Below, one piece after another: positions 16,262 through 24,247 of a stretch of DNA of 38,115 nt (positions within the stretch are counted from its first letter, which is position 1; every line of letters begins with the position of its first letter). Below the pieces are notes generated by a model. It was given only the letters and a program-made list of their open reading frames with translations. It was not told where the DNA came from and did no database searches. Where the stretch lies: positions 1-38,115 of the forward strand of contig BLLT01000013.1 in the NCBI GenBank assembly GCA_011958945.1, given 5' to 3'. The stretch comes from Lachnospiraceae bacterium (lineage in GTDB: Bacteria; Bacillota; Clostridia; Lachnospirales; Lachnospiraceae). The position numbers were made by a program, and so were the translations under genes.

Positions 16262-16921
16262 ATGGAAGAAGAGGAGGGGGCAGGAATTCGGGAAAAGGAA
16301 GCTGGCTTGGAAATAGAAACGCGGGAAAGTGCCAGAAATAGAAATGCCAGGCAGTCGCAGGAAGAGCTGTTTAAAATAGAGCAATATGCGGAGATGGCGC
16401 TGCATTATGCCAGACTGGATAGCATGTCATCGGATATGCTGTTTAAAAAATATGACATTAGTGCCGTTATTAAGCGGGCGTTAAAAAAATACGCAGTCCT
16501 TTTTATTGGCAGCGGGCTCTCTTTTTCTATAGAGGAATTTTCCTGTAATGCGGTGACGGATGAAAAATGGCTGGGGTTTGTGGTGGAGCAGATATTGGCG
16601 AACGCGTTAAAATACACCAATGAGGGGGGAATCCGCATTTATGGCGGCGATAAAAATGGCCAATTATGCACAGGGGAAGTGTGCTATGTGGTAATTGCAG
16701 ACACCGGAATCGGCATTCGGGAAAGCGATTTGCCGCGTATTTTCGAACGGGGATTCACCGGATACAATGGCAGGATGGAGAAGAAATCTACAGGAATCGG
16801 CCTTTATCTCTGCCGTCAGATTATGGATAAACTTTCCCATAGCATACGGGTGGAATCGGCGGAAGGGGAAGGAACAAAAGTGGTTCTGGGGTTTGAGGAA
16901 AAGAGGGCGTTATTATGGTAA
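16262..16921 (+). pseudogene. BceS-like kinase, C-terminal part (interrupted)
   Basis: This is the second part of the same kinase, in the same frame as 15764-16258. It holds the second dimerisation helix (ELFKIEQYAEMALHYARLDS) and a complete HATPase domain: VEQILANALKYTNEGG (N box), IADTGIGIRESDLPRIFERG (G1/F) and STGIGLYLCRQIMDKL (G2). The ATG at 16262 is only 4 nt after the TAG and has no ribosome binding site, so independent translation is unlikely apart from readthrough or re-initiation. All ATP-binding motifs are intact, which fits very recent inactivation. Confidence 0.82.
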
Positions 16922-16969
16922 AAGATTTACAAGTTGAACACCCATTAAGAGAAAATATAAGAGTATATA

Positions 16970-17000
16970 ATTCCGGTGCCAAACCACAGCGCACCGGAAT
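16970..17000. terminator. Hairpin between convergent kinase and permease genes
   Basis: ATTCCGGTGC (16970-16979) pairs perfectly with GCACCGGAAT (16991-17000) around an 11-nt loop. It lies between two genes that converge, so a bidirectional terminator is the natural reading. The T-tracts on both sides are weak. Confidence 0.5.
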
Positions 17001-17026
17001 ATAAATTTCCTCATCCCCCCACCCCA

Positions 17027-19072
17027 TCACTTTCTGCTCACAATCCCGTAATATGTCCTGGCCGTTGCTACATAACTTGCCCCATAAAATCCGGCAAATA
17101 CGAGTATTACCCCCGCCGCACACATTTTCAGAAGCACCATATCGAAGAACCCCAGCACCTCAAACAATTTCCCTACCATCACAAGCCCGGCGCAGGTATG
17201 CAGCACAGCACCCAATACCGGCACGAAGAACACAAGCAAAATTTGCCTCCTAATCGTTCCCCTGATCTCTCTGTCGCTCATCCCTACTTTTTGCATAATC
17301 TCAAAGGCTCCCTGATCCTCATAGCCTTCCGCGATTTGCTTATAATACATAATCAACAACAAACACATCAGAAAAACAATGCTAAATAATATACCGATAA
17401 ACAACAGCCCGCCATACATAGATTTTTGGTCCGAACGGGTGCTTATATTGTTATCTGCCCTGACACAGCCCAATTCATCCACACACCAGCTCCAGAATTC
17501 CTCCCCGAAAGCTTCCCTTGCCATTTCCTCCCCTGCCACATCCAGGCGCACCATCCGGTAACGGCCATCCATCAGCCCCTTTACGTCAGCCACACAATTT
17601 TTCGTTGCCCAATCCTTCACCAGCCCTTCCCTGGCTGTCTCGTCCTTTACCACCAGATAAAACTGCCCTGCATGCACATTGTTTTCCGATTTCGGTGCAA
17701 TCCGCAGCGACTCCGGCTCTTCCTTCACTTTCATTTCTTTTCCAAAAAAGACAATCCTGTCATATCCGTAATCCTTCCCGCTGGAAAATACAGCCGCTTC
17801 CCCTTCCCCTAATGCCAAATTCCGTCCTTCCATCCTGTTGTAATCTTCCTCCAGAAAAATATTTACATCATAATTCCCCGTCAGGTATGAACTTGTTCCG
17901 CCCACATCCCCATTGACAATGCCAAAATTCTCCCCTTTCTTTCCGTAAGCCAGTGTAATCCTCTCATAGCTTATATAATTTTTTATCTCCACCCCATATT
18001 TTCCCGCCAGCTCCCTGGCTTTTTCTTCCACATCCCCCTCCTGATGGCGCACTTCCTGCAAATATACGTTGAAATCAAAGGGGAAACTAAAGTCCATCAT
18101 ATCCTCCAGTCCCAGGTACAGCGACAAAGTGCAAACCAGCGTAATCATCACCATGGTAGAAAAGATACAAATATTTACCAGGCTGGCCGCGTTTTTTTTC
18201 ATCCGGTATAACATCCCTGAGACTGTAATAAAATTAGAAGGCTTATAATAAAATTTCTTTTTCTTCTTCAACAGTTTCAAAAAAGCCACACTTCCCGATG
18301 TAAACAGCAAATAAGTACCCCCGACCACCCAGAAGATGGCGAAGAAAAAGTTGATAAAAATCATGGAATCCGCCTCACTGTAGATGGCCAGTTTATACCC
18401 AAAGCCCAGAGCCACTGCCCCAAGCGCCGCCCAAACCCAGAGAAGCTTCGGCTCTTTTTCCCCTTTTTTACTGCCGGAAAGCAAATCCGCAGGCCTGGCT
18501 ATCCCAACCTGAATCAGGTTAGAAATGAAATTTATGGCATATACCCAGAAAAAAAAGATAGCCGTTTCCCCAAAGGCCGACAAACTGAAAGTAAATTTCG
18601 CATCCACCGGCAGCCCTGTCATCCGCAGCAGCAACAGGAAAAGAAGCTTCGTGAGTACTACGCCGCTGATAATCCCCATTCCCACCGCCACCAGATAAGT
18701 CAAAAACGATTCGGCAAACAGCATCGTTCCGATATGCTTTTTCTCCAAGCCCAAAATATTATATAAACCCACTTCTTTTTTCCTTCTTTTCATCAGGAAG
18801 CTGTTTGTATAAAAAAGAAAGGGCAGCAAAATGATTCCCAGAAGCACCCGCCCCATGGACAGGAACATCCATGCATATACGCTCTTAGGCAGAGTGCTTA
18901 TAATATCGTTGTGGAGGATGGAAGAAAACACAAAAAATGTAAATACGGAAAAAATGCCCGCAGCCAGGTAAGGATAGTAAGCGGCTCCGTTATTCATCAT
19001 CCCCTTTACCGCCAAATGCGGCAAAATATGCCTTGTTTTCATTGATTTTGCTTTATTCATTTTCCCAGTCAT
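17027..19072 (-). CDS. BceB-type ABC transporter permease
   Basis: The 681-residue membrane protein has BceB/VraG architecture: about ten transmembrane helices, FtsX-like regions at both ends, and a large extracytoplasmic domain of about 200 residues between the seventh and eighth helices (roughly residues 340-540). It works with the adjacent ATPase to confer resistance to cell-wall-active peptides, and in this class it also signals to the BceS kinase. KKEVGLYNILGLEKKHIGTM near residue 98 is the typical cytoplasmic FtsX coupling segment. The start at 19072 has AAGGAG overlapping the ATPase stop, so the two genes are translationally coupled. The gene converges on the two-component genes instead of following them. 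Confidence 0.9.
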   Translation of the reverse strand: MTGKMNKAKSMKTRHILPHLAVKGMMNNGAAYYPYLAAGIFSVFTFFVFSSILHNDIISTLPKSVYAWMFLSMGRVLLGIILLPFLFYTNSFLMKRRKKEVGLYNILGLEKKHIGTMLFAESFLTYLVAVGMGIISGVVLTKLLFLLLLRMTGLPVDAKFTFSLSAFGETAIFFFWVYAINFISNLIQVGIARPADLLSGSKKGEKEPKLLWVWAALGAVALGFGYKLAIYSEADSMIFINFFFAIFWVVGGTYLLFTSGSVAFLKLLKKKKKFYYKPSNFITVSGMLYRMKKNAASLVNICIFSTMVMITLVCTLSLYLGLEDMMDFSFPFDFNVYLQEVRHQEGDVEEKARELAGKYGVEIKNYISYERITLAYGKKGENFGIVNGDVGGTSSYLTGNYDVNIFLEEDYNRMEGRNLALGEGEAAVFSSGKDYGYDRIVFFGKEMKVKEEPESLRIAPKSENNVHAGQFYLVVKDETAREGLVKDWATKNCVADVKGLMDGRYRMVRLDVAGEEMAREAFGEEFWSWCVDELGCVRADNNISTRSDQKSMYGGLLFIGILFSIVFLMCLLLIMYYKQIAEGYEDQGAFEIMQKVGMSDREIRGTIRRQILLVFFVPVLGAVLHTCAGLVMVGKLFEVLGFFDMVLLKMCAAGVILVFAGFYGASYVATARTYYGIVSRK

Positions 19073-19074
19073 CC

Positions 19075-19851
19075 CTATTCTCCTTCATCCATACTGTCCT
19101 GATTCATTTGTATCACCGTCAAAGCATCGGATATCATTTTATACATTTCCTCATTTGACTGGTTCCCCCGATAAATCTGATGAAATACTGAGCCATCTTT
19201 GATAAAAAGAATCCGCCCCGCATGGCTGGCCGCTTGGATGCTGTGTGTCACCATCAGAATCGTCTGCCCTTCCTTATTCACATCCGCGAAAAGGCGCAGC
19301 AGGCGGCTGGATGCCTTGGAATCCAGCGCCCCGGTGGGCTCATCTGCCAGAATCAGCTCTGGTCTGGTAATCAAAGCCCGGCATGCTGCCGCCCGTTGTT
19401 TCTGCCCGCCGGACACCTCATAGGGGTACTTTTCCAGCAAATCCCAAATGGACAGCTTCAGCGCCAGGGGCTGCAGCCTTTTCTCCATCTCTCCATAATC
19501 TTCCCCCGCCAGCACAAGGGGCAGAAAAATATTATCCCGTAAAGAAAGGGTATCCAACAGATTAAAATCCTGGAAGACGAAACCCAGGTGATTTCTTCTG
19601 AATGCGCAAAGCTCCTTCGGCTTTATTTCCGCTATGTTCCTCCCATCCAACAGCACCTGGCCGCTGGTGGGTTTGTCCAGGGAGGCCAGAATATTCAAAA
19701 GCGTTGTTTTGCCGGAACCGGACTCCCCCATAATCGCCACATATTCCCCTTCCTCCACCGAAAAGTTTACGTTGTTCAAAGCCCTTACTTTCATCGCCCC
19801 GAACCGGGTTGTATATATCTTTTTTACATTTTTTACTTCCAAAAGTGCCAT
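19075..19851 (-). CDS. BceA-type ABC transporter ATPase
   Basis: The 258-residue nucleotide-binding subunit has Walker A (GESGSGKTTLL, near residue 41), a Q-loop (VFQDFNLLDTLSL), the ABC signature (EVSGGQKQRAAACRA), Walker B (LILADEPTGALDS) and an H-loop (LMVTHSIQAA). The MacB/BceA group fits both sequence and neighbours. The ATG at 19851 has GAGGAAAAG upstream. The permease follows 2 nt after its stop. Expression is probably induced by the BceR-type regulator through the palindrome at 19970-19985. Confidence 0.93.
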   Translation of the reverse strand: MALLEVKNVKKIYTTRFGAMKVRALNNVNFSVEEGEYVAIMGESGSGKTTLLNILASLDKPTSGQVLLDGRNIAEIKPKELCAFRRNHLGFVFQDFNLLDTLSLRDNIFLPLVLAGEDYGEMEKRLQPLALKLSIWDLLEKYPYEVSGGQKQRAAACRALITRPELILADEPTGALDSKASSRLLRLFADVNKEGQTILMVTHSIQAASHAGRILFIKDGSVFHQIYRGNQSNEEMYKMISDALTVIQMNQDSMDEGE

Positions 19852-19911
19852 CTTTTCCTCATTTCTGCACAGCTTTTTGCTCCTTTTAGCCGTGCTTGTT
19901 TTTATACTCTT

Positions 19912-19940
19912 ATTTTAATCAAAGCATATGAAATTTTCCA
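19912..19940 (-). promoter_or_regulatory. Promoter of the bceAB-type operon
   Basis: Read on the minus strand, TGGAAA (19940-19935), a 17-nt spacer and TAAAAT (19917-19912) form a promoter with a poor -35, as expected for an activator-dependent promoter. The half-site at 19950-19955 starts 10 nt upstream of the -35. Confidence 0.5.
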
Positions 19941-19949
19941 TGCATTTGC

Positions 19950-19985
19950 CTTACATTCAGAGAAATAAACTTACACTTTTGTAAG
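19950..19985. promoter_or_regulatory. Candidate BceR-type operator
   Basis: CTTACA (19970-19975) and TGTAAG (19980-19985) form a perfect inverted repeat with a 4-nt centre. A further CTTACA lies 20 nt away at 19950-19955, two helical turns on the same face. Regulators of Bce-like systems are known to use inverted repeats of the TNACA-N4-TGTAA type, which this matches. It sits directly upstream of the transporter promoter. Confidence 0.6.
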
Positions 19986-20104
19986 GTACGGCAGTTTGCC
20001 GAAAAAGAAACTATTGAGGATATGCAGAACCTAATTGTTTCCATGATAAATTTGCAGGCGATTGGTGGGGAAATTTAGCATATGAAAAATTCATATGAAT
20101 TTCA

Positions 20105-20133
20105 TTGTAAATGTGGAAATCATTTTGTATAAT
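20105..20133 (+). promoter_or_regulatory. Promoter of the Rpn nuclease gene
   Basis: TTGTAA (20105-20110), a 17-nt spacer and a perfect TATAAT (20128-20133) form a strong sigma-A promoter 67 nt before the GTG start. Confidence 0.65.
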
Positions 20134-20200
20134 TAAAATGTAGCAGGAGCAGGCTATATCGCATATTCTGTCACAGATTTTAAGAAACCGAGGTGATAAA

Positions 20201-21064
20201 GTGCAGGACGAACCCAAACAGCCACAGGAAGTCAAGGCAAAGCGCACTGCCAAAAACAGTGTATTTTTAGACCTTTTCCAAGATAAAAAGAATTTGCTGA
20301 AACTGTATAAGGCATTGCACCCAGAGGATACAGACGCAACAGAGGATAAACTGGATATTGTTACGATAGACAATGTGCTAACCGATAATCTGTATAATGA
20401 TTTGGGTATCATGGTAAGTGGTAATAAATTGCTTTTGCTTTTAGAAGCACAATCTTCATGGACAGTAAATATTTTAATTAGAATACTGCTCTATTTAGCA
20501 CAGAGTTACCATGAATATTTCGAGAGGACATCGCAAAGTCTGTATAAGAGTAAAAAAGTTAAAATGCCAAAACCCGAATTGTATATCATCTATACGGGCA
20601 ATAAAGGCAGGAAACCCGATATAATATCATTGTCAAAAGAATTTTTTGACGGAGCGGATATTGATATTGAGATAAAAGCCAAAGTCATATATGAAAGCAA
20701 CAAGGATAATATAATCAATGAGTACATTATTTTCTGCAAAATTTTTAATGAACAGGTAAAAGCGCATGGAATGACGAAACGGGCAGTTACAGAAACGATC
20801 CGTATCTGCAAGGACAGAAATATCCTCAAACAATATTTAAGCAGTAAGGAAGTGGAGGTAGTAACGATTATGATGAGTTTATTTGATGATGAGCAGATTA
20901 TGAGAACTTATGAGAAAGACCTTAAAAGGGAAACGGAAAGAGAAACAGCCGAAAGAATGATAAGAAAGGGAAAAATGACATTGGAAGAAATAGCGGATTA
21001 TATTCCGTCATTGTCATTTGATGAATTGAAAGAACTTGAAGCCGAGGTTATGCAGTTAGCGTAA
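20201..21064 (+). CDS. Rpn-family recombination-promoting nuclease / transposase-like protein
   Basis: The 287-residue protein belongs to the Rpn/YhgA-like PD-(D/E)XK group, common in Lachnospiraceae. Typical features are the opening AKRTAKNSVFLDLFQDKKNL, the catalytic-core segment with LYNDLGIMVSGNKLLLLLEA followed by QSSWTVNILIRILLYLAQSY, the PKPELYIIYTGNKG block, and an acidic C-terminal helix-rich tail (KGKMTLEEIADYIPSLSFDE). In E. coli the relatives are DNA endonucleases that raise recombination. GTG at 20201 is chosen because GAGGTGAT lies just upstream. It is a single gene with its own promoter and strong terminator. No inverted repeats or target-site duplication were seen, so there is no direct sign of a transposable unit. 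Confidence 0.82.
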   Translation: MQDEPKQPQEVKAKRTAKNSVFLDLFQDKKNLLKLYKALHPEDTDATEDKLDIVTIDNVLTDNLYNDLGIMVSGNKLLLLLEAQSSWTVNILIRILLYLAQSYHEYFERTSQSLYKSKKVKMPKPELYIIYTGNKGRKPDIISLSKEFFDGADIDIEIKAKVIYESNKDNIINEYIIFCKIFNEQVKAHGMTKRAVTETIRICKDRNILKQYLSSKEVEVVTIMMSLFDDEQIMRTYEKDLKRETERETAERMIRKGKMTLEEIADYIPSLSFDELKELEAEVMQLA

Positions 21065-21118
21065 TCAGCAAAATAATTTATTATCAAAATAACACGCACC
21101 TACGGATGCGTTAGTAAA

Positions 21119-21159
21119 GGCGCATGGAACAGTAAATTGTAAACCATGCGTCTTTTTTT
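21119..21159 (+). terminator. Terminator of the Rpn gene
   Basis: GGCGCATGG (21119-21127) pairs with CCATGCGTC (21144-21152), one G-T included, and is followed by seven T (21153-21159). A smaller ACGCA/TGCGT hairpin lies just before it. The remainder up to 21375 holds no recognisable gene, only an open extension of the next frame (from 21262). Confidence 0.85.
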
Positions 21160-21375
21160 ATGTGTGCTTGCACACATTTCTGATACAAGTACCCAAAGTG
21201 TAGAGGACAAGTTAAGGCATATCATTCTCCACGATTTAGAGTATGGGAAACAGGGAAAATCATGAAAAATGATGAATATGTCCTTGACAAGTGGCAACAG
21301 GAGAGACGAAACTATAGTTACAATACTATGTTTGGCAGATATTTTGAAAAGCAAAAATTGCAGGAAGGGGCGAAG

Positions 21376-22128
21376 ATGAAGCGTATGGGGAAGCTGGCGG
21401 TTGTGTTGGGGGTGTTGTTTATCTTATATTTCCTGACCATCAAGATTGTGGCAGTCCATGGAACGAATTTCTATTTTATTTGGCTGATCATGGGGGTGGC
21501 ATTGATTGGGTGGGCCATCTGTATGAAGAAGGAGATTCTGATTCCCCATATCCCGGTGTGGATAAGGAGGGGATTCCTCATACTGTTTGTCATGGGGTGT
21601 GCATTGTTTGTGGTGGTGGAAGGGATGATCGTGAGCGGCTTTGGGGCGGCGGGGAAGGATAACCTGGATTATATTATTGTGCTGGGCGCGCAGATGAAGG
21701 CTCATGGGCCAAGCAGGGTGCTGAAAATGAGGCTGGATAAGGCTTGCGATTATTTGGCGGAAAATCCTGACACTATTGTCATAGTCTCCGGGGCACAGGG
21801 AAATGATGAACATGTCAGTGAAGCCCAGGGAATGTACGATTATCTGGTGGAACAGGGGATTTCCCCGGAGCATATTATTAAGGAAGACCAATCCCGCAAT
21901 ACGAACCAGAATATTAATTACAGCAGTGCTTTTTTGGATAAGGAGAAGGATTCAGTAGGCATTGTGACAAATAATTTTCATATTTTCCGGGCCACCCATA
22001 TCGCAAAAAAGAGCGGATATGCGGATGTGTGCGGGATTGCGGCACCTTCGGAGTTTTTGATGCAGGCGAATAATATGCTGCGGGAATTTATGGGAGTGAT
22101 GAAGGATTTCCTGGTGGGGAATATCTGA
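21376..22128 (+). CDS. YdcF/DUF218-family membrane protein
   Basis: The 250-residue protein starts with three hydrophobic segments (residues about 6-25, 31-48 and 62-82). A DUF218 (YdcF/SanA-like) domain follows: LDYIIVLGAQMKAHGPSRVL, TIVIVSGAQGNDEHVSEAQG, and DQSRNTNQNINYS. SanA and related proteins are linked to envelope integrity, but their reaction is unknown. The frame is open from 21262, yet the start is placed at 21376 because AGGAAGGGG lies just upstream and the first transmembrane segment follows. The 38 extra codons (from MKNDEYVLDK) do not look like a signal peptide and may be a degraded neighbour. The gene stands alone between the Rpn and Sir2 genes. Confidence 0.8.
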   Translation: MKRMGKLAVVLGVLFILYFLTIKIVAVHGTNFYFIWLIMGVALIGWAICMKKEILIPHIPVWIRRGFLILFVMGCALFVVVEGMIVSGFGAAGKDNLDYIIVLGAQMKAHGPSRVLKMRLDKACDYLAENPDTIVIVSGAQGNDEHVSEAQGMYDYLVEQGISPEHIIKEDQSRNTNQNINYSSAFLDKEKDSVGIVTNNFHIFRATHIAKKSGYADVCGIAAPSEFLMQANNMLREFMGVMKDFLVGNI

Positions 22129-22151
22129 AGCGATGCAGGAATTAAGGGAGT

Positions 22152-22217
22152 CAATTTTCGGGACAGTGCAGCGGACGCCAAGCAGGCGCTGCGCTGCCCC
22201 GAAAATTGGCAATTGGC
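22152..22217. repeat. Long near-perfect hairpin with possible loop pseudoknot
   Basis: CAATTTTCGGG (22152-22162) pairs perfectly with CCCGAAAATTG (22198-22208). After one mismatch, CAGTGCAGCG (22164-22173) pairs with CGCTGCGCTG (22187-22196) with one G-T. This makes a 22-position stem with a 13-nt loop. The loop word GCCAA (22177-22181) is complementary to TTGGC (22213-22217) just after the stem. No T-tract follows on the plus strand. It may be a palindromic repeat element or a 3' end-protecting structure. Confidence 0.6.
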
Positions 22218-22242
22218 TGCCCCAAAAGATACCAGGCCGCTA

Positions 22243-22271
22243 TTGACTAGAGGAATGCGATTGGGTATGAT
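22243..22271 (+). promoter_or_regulatory. Promoter of the Sir2 gene
   Basis: TTGACT (22243-22248), a 17-nt spacer and TATGAT (22266-22271) form a strong sigma-A promoter 74 nt before the Sir2 start. Confidence 0.65.
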
Positions 22272-22345
22272 TAAAATCAGTTAGATATTTAGTATGGAAG
22301 ACGGCATGTACGGTAAAGCAGGAAGGGAAGAATGGGAGGCGGGCA

Positions 22346-23062
22346 ATGAATCAGATAGAACAGTTGAAACAATGGATAGCAGGCAGCGATAATATTGTAT
22401 TTTTCGGTGGGGCCGGGGTGTCCACGGAGAGCGGGATACCGGATTTCAGAAGCGTGGACGGCTTGTATCACCAGAAATATGATTATCCGCCGGAAACGAT
22501 ATTGAGCCATACCTTTTATAGGAATAAACCGGAAGAATTCTACCGGTTTTACAGGGATAAACTGATTGGTTTTGAAGCTGCGCCCAATAAGGCGCATTAT
22601 AAGCTGGCGCAGTGGGAAAAGGAAGGGAAGCTGAAAGCGGTCATTACCCAGAATATCGACGGGCTGCACCAGGCGGCGGGGAGCAAAAAGGTGCTGGAAC
22701 TTCATGGTTCGACGCTGCGCAATTACTGCGAGAGGTGCAAAAAGTTCTTCGATGTGGATTATATCCGCAGGGAGGATGGGGTGCCGGTATGCGATGCCTG
22801 CGGCGGGCCGGTAAAACCGGATGTAGTGCTGTATGAGGAGGGGCTGGACCAGCAGGTTTTGTCGGAGTCCATTAGTTTTATTAAAAATGCTGATGTGCTT
22901 ATTATTGGAGGCACATCTTTGGTGGTATATCCTGCGGCGGGGCTGATAGATTATTATAATGGAAATAAGCTGGTTCTGGTAAATAAGACGCCTACGGCCA
23001 GGGATGGGGTGGCGGACCTGATTGTACAAGGGCCGATCGGGGAAATTTTCGGACAGTTGTAA
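22346..23062 (+). CDS. Sir2-family NAD-dependent protein deacylase
   Basis: The 238-residue sirtuin removes acyl groups from protein lysines using NAD. The NAD-binding motif GGAGVSTESGIPDFRS is near residue 21, TQNIDGLHQAAG near 98, and the catalytic His in LELHGS near 118. The zinc site CERCKKFFD plus PVCDACGG supplies four Cys, and a late block IGGTSLVVYPAAG completes the Rossmann fold. The ATG at 22346 has GGGAGG upstream with good spacing. Sequence and length suit a bacterial CobB-type sirtuin. It has its own promoter and is followed 114 nt later by the DUF951 gene, with a small CCCGC/GCGGG hairpin (23139-23152) between them. Confidence 0.94.
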   Translation: MNQIEQLKQWIAGSDNIVFFGGAGVSTESGIPDFRSVDGLYHQKYDYPPETILSHTFYRNKPEEFYRFYRDKLIGFEAAPNKAHYKLAQWEKEGKLKAVITQNIDGLHQAAGSKKVLELHGSTLRNYCERCKKFFDVDYIRREDGVPVCDACGGPVKPDVVLYEEGLDQQVLSESISFIKNADVLIIGGTSLVVYPAAGLIDYYNGNKLVLVNKTPTARDGVADLIVQGPIGEIFGQL

Positions 23063-23176
23063 GTTGGAAGAGGGAGGGGAAGGAAGGGCAAAGAGCCGGA
23101 GAGCCATAAAATGGCCGATGGAAAAACCTTGCGGATTACCCGCTAAAGCGGGAGCAATGCGGAAAAGAGAGGGAAT

Positions 23177-23359
23177 ATGGACATTCATGTAGGTGAAATA
23201 TTACGGCTGAAAAAGCAGCACCCCTGCGGCAGCAAGGAATGGGAAGTGCTGCGCATAGGGGCGGATTTCAGGCTGAAATGTATGGGCTGTGGACATCAGA
23301 TTATGATAGCCCGGACAGCTGTGGAAAAAAATGTGAGGGAAATCAAACAAAAACCTTGA
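23177..23359 (+). CDS. DUF951 family small protein
   Basis: This 60-residue protein matches DUF951, widespread in Firmicutes and often next to rpsF or ribosome-associated genes. Characteristic segments are GEILRLKKQHPCGSKEWEVL, RIGADFRLKCMGCGHQIMIA and the basic tail. Three Cys (one in HPCGS, two in CMGC) could bind a metal. No function is established. GAGAGGGA precedes the ATG at 23177. The -35 box of the rpsF promoter overlaps its stop codon. Confidence 0.85.
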   Translation: MDIHVGEILRLKKQHPCGSKEWEVLRIGADFRLKCMGCGHQIMIARTAVEKNVREIKQKP

Positions 23360-23384
23360 AAATGCCGGTTTCATATGGTATGAT
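23356..23384 (+). promoter_or_regulatory. Promoter of the rpsF-ssb-rpsR operon
   Basis: TTGAAA (23356-23361), a 17-nt spacer and TATGAT (23379-23384) form a strong promoter. The -35 overlaps the DUF951 stop. The leader of about 65 nt contains a CCCG/CGGG hairpin near 23417-23430 that might serve S6:S18 autoregulation, but the known motif could not be confirmed. Confidence 0.7.
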
Positions 23385-23457
23385 ATTAACTCGTGATATA
23401 TTTAATTCCTTGTTCCCGGCAGGGTCGGGGGCCAGAGACCAAAAGGAGGTAACGCAC

Positions 23458-23748
23458 ATGAACAAATATGAATTAGCCGTTGTTGTCAGTGCAAAAATCG
23501 AAGATGAGCAGAGAGCGGAAGTGATTGAAAAATGTAAAGCTCTCGTCGAAAGATTCGGTGGACAGGTTACGGAAGTTGAAGAATGGGGTAAGAAGAGACT
23601 GGCTTACGAAGTTCAGAAGATGAAAGAAGCTTTCTACTATTTTATTCACTTCGATGCTGAGAGCACTGTTCCGGTTGAAATCGAACACAGAGTTCGTATC
23701 ATGGACAATGTGATCAGGTATTTATGCATAAGACAAGACGAGGCATAA
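23458..23748 (+). CDS. rpsF: 30S ribosomal protein S6
   Basis: The 96-residue product begins MNKYELAVVVSAKIEDEQRA and contains GGQVTEVEEWGKKRLAYEV and EHRVRIMDNVIRYL, all diagnostic for S6. It binds 16S rRNA with S18 in the 30S platform. The ATG at 23458 has AAAAGGAGGT 7 nt upstream; the frame is open back to 23239, but that part overlaps the DUF951 gene and is not S6. It leads the conserved rpsF-ssb-rpsR operon, with 15 nt to ssb. Confidence 0.97.
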   Translation: MNKYELAVVVSAKIEDEQRAEVIEKCKALVERFGGQVTEVEEWGKKRLAYEVQKMKEAFYYFIHFDAESTVPVEIEHRVRIMDNVIRYLCIRQDEA

Positions 23749-23763
23749 AGAACAGGAGAACGT

Positions 23764-24219
23764 ATGAATAAAGTAATACTTATGGGACGTTTAACCAGGG
23801 ACCCCGAAGTGAGGTATTCGCAGGGGGAAAGCCCGTTGGCAATTGCCAGATATACACTTGCCGTAGACCGCCGTTTTAATAGAAATGGGGATGATGCTAC
23901 CGCTGATTTTATTAACTGCGTAGCGTTCGGAAAAAGCGGCGAGTTCGCGGAGAGGTATCTCCGCAAAGGAACGAAGATTGCGGTTACCGGGCGTATCCAG
24001 ACCGGAAGCTATACGAATAAGGACGGCGTGAAGGTATATACGACGGAAGTTGTAGTAGAGGATCAGGAATTTGCGGAGAGCAAGAACAGCAGCGGCGGCG
24101 ACGGGGGTTTTGCCGGCGGCAACAGCTATTCCGGAGGCGGCAGGCCTGCTCCTATGGCAGCCGGTGACGGTTTTATGAATATTCCGGATGGGATTGATGA
24201 GGAATTGCCATTCAACTAA
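23764..24219 (+). CDS. ssb: Single-stranded DNA-binding protein
   Basis: The 151-residue protein has an N-terminal OB fold (MNKVILMGRLTRDPEVRYSQ, then DFINCVAFGKSGEFAERYLR and GRIQTGSYTNKDGVKVYTTE), a Gly/Ser-rich linker at about residues 108-135 and the acidic tip DEELPFN that recruits repair and replication proteins. It coats single-stranded DNA during replication. It lies between rpsF and rpsR, as is usual in Firmicutes. Confidence 0.97.
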   Translation: MNKVILMGRLTRDPEVRYSQGESPLAIARYTLAVDRRFNRNGDDATADFINCVAFGKSGEFAERYLRKGTKIAVTGRIQTGSYTNKDGVKVYTTEVVVEDQEFAESKNSSGGDGGFAGGNSYSGGGRPAPMAAGDGFMNIPDGIDEELPFN

Positions 24220-24247
24220 TAATTGATTTTAGATAGGAGGCATTATT

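Noticed and set aside
20201-21064. Rpn gene as part of an insertion sequence
   Set aside because: No terminal inverted repeats or target duplications were found. The gene has its own promoter and terminator like a resident gene.
22289-23188. 299-codon minus-strand open frame
   Set aside because: It is the complement of the Sir2 gene, which has full motif support.
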